Source: Clostridiales bacterium (GTDB taxonomy: Bacteria; Bacillota; Clostridia; Saccharofermentanales; Saccharofermentanaceae). From it: DNA of 35,709 nt. The stretch covers positions 1 through 35,709 of the forward strand of contig JAFZPJ010000010.1 of NCBI GenBank assembly GCA_017550385.1, read 5' to 3'. Each line of letters opens with the position of its first letter. The stretch's first letter is position 1. Below the pieces are notes generated by a model. It did no database searches. It saw only the letters and a list, made by a program, of their open reading frames with translations, and was not told the DNA's origin. The position numbers and the translations under genes are program-made. Below, piece by piece: positions 32,513 through 35,709 of the stretch.

Positions 32513-32549
32513 CAAGGGTTTCCGGGTTTTTGGAGGCCCTTGTTTTTTC
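32513..32549 (+). terminator. terminator after tRNA-Arg
   Basis: CAAGGG (32513-32518) and CCCTTG (32537-32542) pair, with TCC/GGA inside extending the stem, followed by TTTTTTCC. It can end the tRNA transcript. Because it lies beyond the likely attachment site, it may have been brought in by the element. Confidence 0.75.
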
Positions 32550-32597
32550 CTCAAAAAGTGGTTGAAGATGGTTGAAAAACATTTGTTTGCCATTTTG

Positions 32598-33827
32598 TTA
32601 GGCTATTTTGTTCGAATTCAACTTCTCTTTTATGTCTTCAACACGCCTTTTGTCTCCGAATGAGTAATGTCTCTCGTTGGTCTGCATAGAGTGACCGAGC
32701 ACCAGACATCTCTCATTTCCGTCAACGCCGGCTGCTATCAGCCTTGCGTTTAAGGCTACTCTGAATGCATGATTATGAGTTATATTGATTCCTAATCGCT
32801 TGCAAACTCGTCTCAGATATCGACCATAACAGTCCTTTTGTACAGGGGATCCGTTTGAATGGTGAAAAAGATACTCCGATTCTCCGGGCAATACCAGTGC
32901 CACATCAATTGCCTTGCGACACTCCTCTGAGATTGGAAACGGGCGGCCTCCGCTGGGATTCATCCTCTCATTCTTCGTATAATCCACATCAACAAAGAAT
33001 TGCTGTTCGCTCAGCTCACTTCTCGGAATCTTCGTTTGTTGACGGTGAATATGAATTATATCTCCATCAATATCACTCTTGCGAAGTGCAGCTAATTCGC
33101 CTGCCCTCATACCGGTTTCTATTGCCAACAGTATCATAGCAGCATGAGGATTAGTGGAATGCTCCATTGCATATGCCTTGATCTGCACGATATCTTCCTC
33201 AGAAAAGGATCTGTCTTCATTGGTCTTGTTTGAAAGATCACAACACTTGTAATAGTCCTGAGCCTGAATATAGCTTACCGGATTCTCTATACAGAGCCTT
33301 TTCCTAATACCGAATTTGAATATCATTCCGATGATCTGAAGCATTTTCTTGAGGGCTTCCTTCTTTGGTTTCCTCTGAAGGAACTCGTTGATCAGCCATG
33401 TCCTGATATCATCCTCAGATATATCAATGAGCCTCTTTTTCTGGATCTTTGGATTCAGATATCCGAAATATCTTCTGTATTCCTTGATCGTCTGCTCGGA
33501 GATCGCACGGGATCTCTTATCCAAAATGAACATCTCAAATACATCTTCGAGAGGTTTTAGTCTGTTGTCGATAGCTTTGTAATGTTCAAAAAGGAAATCG
33601 TATAACTCTTCTTCAGTAGCCTTCTCCACCACCTTCCGTTTACCGTTAACATATACATGGGTAACATAATGACCATCGCGATACTTATTATTTGAACGCA
33701 TTACTGAGATTGCGAGGTCATGTCTTGAATCCACATATATCTTCTTCGCTTTTGGAATCATATCACTTACCAAACACGCGAATTCGGGATTACTTTTTAA
33801 TATTAACATGAGCTCGTTTTCATTCAT
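32598..33827 (-). CDS. int: tyrosine recombinase (integrase)
   Basis: This 409-residue site-specific recombinase should integrate and excise the element at the tRNA gene. The N-terminal 80 residues resemble the arm-binding/AP2-like domain of ICE integrases, followed by a SAM-like core-binding domain (EDVFEMFILDKRSRAISEQT then IKEYRRYFGYL). The catalytic domain has all expected residues: Arg in ETGMRAGELAAL, Lys in VDYTKNERM, H-x-x-R in HNHAFRVAL, His in LVLGHSM, and the nucleophile Tyr in NERHYSF. The gene reads towards the tRNA, the usual orientation. AAAGGAGG lies about 15 bases before the ATG, longer than normal, but an in-frame stop between them excludes an earlier start. Confidence 0.95.
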   Translation of the reverse strand: MNENELMLILKSNPEFACLVSDMIPKAKKIYVDSRHDLAISVMRSNNKYRDGHYVTHVYVNGKRKVVEKATEEELYDFLFEHYKAIDNRLKPLEDVFEMFILDKRSRAISEQTIKEYRRYFGYLNPKIQKKRLIDISEDDIRTWLINEFLQRKPKKEALKKMLQIIGMIFKFGIRKRLCIENPVSYIQAQDYYKCCDLSNKTNEDRSFSEEDIVQIKAYAMEHSTNPHAAMILLAIETGMRAGELAALRKSDIDGDIIHIHRQQTKIPRSELSEQQFFVDVDYTKNERMNPSGGRPFPISEECRKAIDVALVLPGESEYLFHHSNGSPVQKDCYGRYLRRVCKRLGINITHNHAFRVALNARLIAAGVDGNERCLVLGHSMQTNERHYSFGDKRRVEDIKEKLNSNKIA

Positions 33828-33903
33828 AGGTCAGTAACGCTTCCTCCTTTCCCGGTTCGCTGTCAAATGCGACCGTTATTTTGCGTAAGGGCAATTGCAG
33901 CTC

Positions 33904-35253
33904 TTACATTCCGCCCATCTTTAAGCCGTGGGCTTCATACTTTTCTGCCAGTTTTTCCCGTTCCTTCTTGTCCACATGTCCCGATTTGGAAGTCATATCT
34001 GGTTCAGGTTGCTCCTCCGGTTCGATCATCTCTGCAACATCTGCAGCAAGATAAGCACCGACACCAGCAATATCAGGAACAGGCACGGAAGAAGAAAACG
34101 GTGATACATCTTCTCCGTATATATCCTGAAATCTTCCTGCAACTCCTTCCTCGTTCTCTCCAGTGCCGAAGCATATTGCTCGTTCAGCTTCCCAGCCTGT
34201 GACTCCAGCTCCTTCGAGATCTTCTGCGATCTCTGTTCCATTGTCATGGCTATATCGTTCTCCTTTTCCTCCAGCCAATTCACTTCCGAATCGAATATCT
34301 CGCCCAATTGCCTCACGTATTCGGCCATCTGTAAGTTCGTTACCACGTGCCTCAGAAGTATCTCTATCGACCTCACTGCTCTTACCATCGCGCTCCAGTT
34401 CTGCTCCGAGATCATCACGCAAGGTGTCACATTCGCTGCCGTTGATATACTGCTCTTCAATGCCTCTTTGGCTTCCAAGTATCTGTTCTCTGATTCTGAA
34501 CTCATATTCCATTGCCTCCTTTAAGAATTTTGTTTCATGTAGCTTGTTGTCCCTGCATCTCTTACCGTCAGGGGTGGTATAGGTTATGTTCTTTCTCGTA
34601 TCGGTCCATGTGACTTTATAGCCGTGTTCTTCCATGAACCTGATGAATTCTTCCCGCTTCTTTGCTCTCTTCATGGCCTCTTCAATCGTGACAACGAGCA
34701 GTAACTTCCAGCTGTTTTGCTTCTCTATCGCTCTGAATTCTCTTGCTCTCGGCTGCTTCATTCCGTTTTTCTGAGCGGGGATCACGACTGACAGACCGTG
34801 CTCCCGGCACACTTCATCAGACATTTGCCGCCATCTTTGGATGTCATTTTTGTCCGAGTGATACTTCTTTCCCGTAGCAAAACTCACGCTGTTGAACACG
34901 ATATGAGAGTGGATATGGTCTCTGTCGACATGTGTTCCGACTATGCATTCGTACCCCGGGAACTGCTTCTCGGCGAACTCGACGGCCACTTTGTGAGCCA
35001 GTTCAGGTGTGATCTTCTCGTCGGGAGAGAAGGACTGGCAGAGGTGGTAGTACATCCTTCCGTCTGTCTTCCTGTGGTAGTTCTTCGTCAGCATCATGTT
35101 GGTGTATGCCGTATCAGCCGGACAGTTAATTCCCGTTACAAGTTTCCTGCCTTCGTAGGTGGTCTTTGCCTCTTTCATGACATAGCCGATCACCTTTTTC
35201 ATGTCATCACAAGACTTATGACTGCCGTTGTTCAAGAGGTTGATCGTTGCCAT
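33904..35253 (-). CDS. MobA/L-type relaxase
   Basis: The relaxase nicks oriT and leads the strand into the recipient. This 449-residue protein has a catalytic N-terminal domain: candidate nucleophile Y24 in VIGYVMKEAKT, and the metal-binding motif H108-V-D-R-D-H113-I-H115-S-H117, the H-x-D-x-x-H-x-H signature of the MOBP/MobA-L group. Residues after about 250 turn into a Gly/Glu/Asp/Ser-rich, poorly structured tail, and this is where a second ORF is read in another frame. The ATG at 35253 has GGAGG six bases upstream and overlaps the mobC stop (TAATG). A longer open frame exists but belongs to mobC's phase. The gene is 76 bases from the integrase start. Confidence 0.9.
   Translation of the reverse strand: MATINLLNNGSHKSCDDMKKVIGYVMKEAKTTYEGRKLVTGINCPADTAYTNMMLTKNYHRKTDGRMYYHLCQSFSPDEKITPELAHKVAVEFAEKQFPGYECIVGTHVDRDHIHSHIVFNSVSFATGKKYHSDKNDIQRWRQMSDEVCREHGLSVVIPAQKNGMKQPRAREFRAIEKQNSWKLLLVVTIEEAMKRAKKREEFIRFMEEHGYKVTWTDTRKNITYTTPDGKRCRDNKLHETKFLKEAMEYEFRIREQILGSQRGIEEQYINGSECDTLRDDLGAELERDGKSSEVDRDTSEARGNELTDGRIREAIGRDIRFGSELAGGKGERYSHDNGTEIAEDLEGAGVTGWEAERAICFGTGENEEGVAGRFQDIYGEDVSPFSSSVPVPDIAGVGAYLAADVAEMIEPEEQPEPDMTSKSGHVDKKEREKLAEKYEAHGLKMGGM
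34026..34505 (-). CDS. nested ORF inside the relaxase gene: coiled-coil, tail-anchored protein
   Basis: This 159-codon ORF lies wholly inside the relaxase gene on the same strand, one base out of frame. AAAGGAGG stands nine bases before its ATG, formed by the relaxase codons for K-E-A. The product looks like a real protein: a helical first part, a long Glu/Lys/Gln-rich coiled-coil stretch (about 80-135, with runs such as MEQRSQKISKELE), and a C-terminal membrane anchor (FLLPCLFLILLVSVLILLQ, about 138-156). The relaxase frame over the same DNA is low-complexity and Gly/Glu-rich, as expected when the other frame is the constrained one. ColE1 carries mbeB and mbeD inside mbeA in this manner. By analogy it may help mobilization at the membrane, perhaps by aiding contact with the secretion channel. 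No homology is claimed. Confidence 0.65.
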   Translation of the reverse strand: MSSESENRYLEAKEALKSSISTAANVTPCVMISEQNWSAMVRAVRSIEILLRHVVTNLQMAEYVRQLGEIFDSEVNWLEEKENDIAMTMEQRSQKISKELESQAGKLNEQYASALERTRKELQEDFRIYTEKMYHRFLLPCLFLILLVSVLILLQMLQR

Positions 35254-35564
35254 TACCGCCACCTCCTTCGCTCCAGAAGTTCGATGATTCCCTTTCCGAT
35301 CGCACCGTATTCGGATAAGAATCCACCGAGATCCACGACCTGGATCTGACCTGAATTGGCTAGTCTCGTGAGCTGATTGATGTTGTTTCCGAGCGATCGA
35401 TGCTGTCTGTTTAACTCGTCCAACCCCTCGATAACGACGATCTGTTTCCCCATACAGCACCTCGTTATGTAGGAAGTAAGAGTCATATTTGCTTCTTTTG
35501 CACGCTTGGATATAGCATCGTACTCAGCCTGAGTGAGCCTGATGTTTACTCGTTTGTTTCTCAT
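35253..35564 (-). CDS. mobC: MobC-family mobilization accessory protein
   Basis: This 103-residue relaxosome protein should bind oriT and help the relaxase open the duplex. Its N-terminal ribbon-helix-helix reads KRVNIRLTQAEYDAISKRAK and continues TLTSYITRC. The C-terminal half has the MobC signature NNINQLTRLANSGQI. AAGGAGG is seven bases before the ATG. Its TAA overlaps the relaxase ATG, so the two are coupled. The candidate oriT lies directly upstream, which is where it is found in many small mobilizable elements. Confidence 0.92.
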   Translation of the reverse strand: MRNKRVNIRLTQAEYDAISKRAKEANMTLTSYITRCCMGKQIVVIEGLDELNRQHRSLGNNINQLTRLANSGQIQVVDLGGFLSEYGAIGKGIIELLERRRWR

Positions 35565-35588
35565 TTTCTTTCCTCCTTAAAGTGTTAT

Positions 35589-35684
35589 TTCCGGTCTTCC
35601 GGAATAGAGTGGGTTCGGGCTTCTGCCCGACAAGCGGTGTTCGTGTACGCACGAACGCGGTGCTTGCTTTCCGACATAAGCAAG
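35589..35684. other. candidate origin of transfer: four consecutive hairpins
   Basis: Four inverted repeats follow one another upstream of mobC: TTCCGG/CCGGAA (35589-35604), TCGGGC/GCCCGA (35615-35630), GTTCGTG/CACGAAC (35639-35656) and CTTGCTT/AAGCAAG (35663-35684). All arms are perfect, and the loops are 4, 4, 4 and 8 bases. Such clusters next to mobC-relaxase genes are typical of oriT. I cannot place the nick site by a known consensus. Part of the structure could also be promoter or terminator. Confidence 0.55.
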
Positions 35685-35709
35685 AAACCTTGGACAATTT
35701 GGTTTTCTA

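Larger units (their letters stand above)
32481..35709. mobile_element. left end of an integrative mobilizable element at tRNA-Arg(CCT)
   Basis: Directly after the tRNA gene lie, on the minus strand, a tyrosine integrase pointing at the tRNA, a relaxase with a nested ORF, a MobC protein and a candidate oriT. This is the classic layout of an integrative mobilizable or conjugative element that uses a tRNA 3' end as attachment site. The exact crossover point is not determinable here. The T arm and acceptor (32481-32505) are the likely attL core, and the matching attR must lie beyond the window. No coupling protein or type IV secretion gene is visible in this part, so self-transfer cannot be claimed. 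Just inside, GGTTGAAGA and GGTTGAAAA at 32561-32578 are possible integrase arm sites. Confidence 0.85.

Noticed and set aside
31715-32593. 292-codon minus-strand frame running over nnrE, the tRNA and its terminator
   Set aside because: It crosses a tRNA gene and is antisense to a clear nnrE. No ribosome site.
34026-34505. Frameshift in the relaxase gene as the cause of the second frame
   Set aside because: The relaxase frame stays open through and beyond the region to its own stop at 33904. The second frame has its own start and ribosome site, so overlap explains it better than a frameshift.

Overview
The window looks like the chromosome of an anaerobic Firmicute of the class Clostridia, probably a gut or rumen lineage. 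The evidence is the gene content: a flavodoxin-ferredoxin fusion of the EFR1 type, AddAB instead of RecBCD, ChW (clostridial hydrophobic, conserved W) repeats, Rnf-type genes, strong AGGAGG ribosome binding sites and classic TTGACA/TATAAT promoters. Genus and family cannot be decided from this sequence. Nearly everything up to about 32.5 kb is ordinary densely packed chromosome. From the 3' end of a tRNA-Arg(CCT) gene to the right edge lies the left end of an integrated mobilizable element.

Layout. 1-2.8 kb: EFR1-type iron-sulfur flavoprotein, the remnant of a histidine phosphatase gene, an XRE regulator with a membrane tail, and a small membrane protein behind a promoter with two matching dyads. 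2.8-7.5 kb: lysA and a MATE exporter that converge with abutting stop codons, a membrane-anchored amidase-like protein that lacks the expected catalytic Glu, and a zinc-ribbon protein. 7.5-7.9 kb: tmRNA (ssrA) with its terminator. 8.0-12.8 kb: a second gene behind the same paired dyads (zinc ribbon plus membrane hairpin), then a redox-flavoured cluster (D-lactate dehydrogenase with a Cys-rich tail, thioredoxin, divergent HxlR regulator), a CPBP membrane protease and a SAM methyltransferase. 12.8-20.1 kb: addB-addA recombination nuclease. 20.2-21.8 kb: tadA, an ACT-domain protein and a HAD hydrolase. 21.8-23.9 kb: a consensus promoter, a zinc-ribbon membrane protein and rpoD, whose N-terminal part carries sixteen tandem hydrophobic-acidic tripeptides.

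24.0-32.4 kb is one tightly spaced co-directional run: rnfC, rnfD, an RnfG-like protein, an unrecognised multi-spanning Cys-containing membrane protein, a secreted ChW/NlpC-P60 protein, a GNAT acetyltransferase, tcdA and nnrE. The Rnf part is abnormal. RnfA, RnfB and RnfE are absent from the run, and the S/T-G-A-T flavinylation motif is not visible in either the RnfD or the RnfG homologue, although both [4Fe-4S] motifs of RnfC are intact. This is the best candidate in the window for a non-standard membrane redox system.

32.4-35.7 kb: tRNA-Arg(CCT), then on the minus strand a tyrosine integrase, a MOB-type relaxase and a MobC accessory protein, preceded by a cluster of four hairpins that is a good oriT candidate. 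Entirely inside the relaxase gene, in another frame and behind a near-perfect Shine-Dalgarno sequence, is a 159-codon ORF for a coiled-coil, C-terminally membrane-anchored protein. The arrangement recalls the nested mbeB/mbeD genes of ColE1, but in a clostridial element. The right end of the element lies outside the window.
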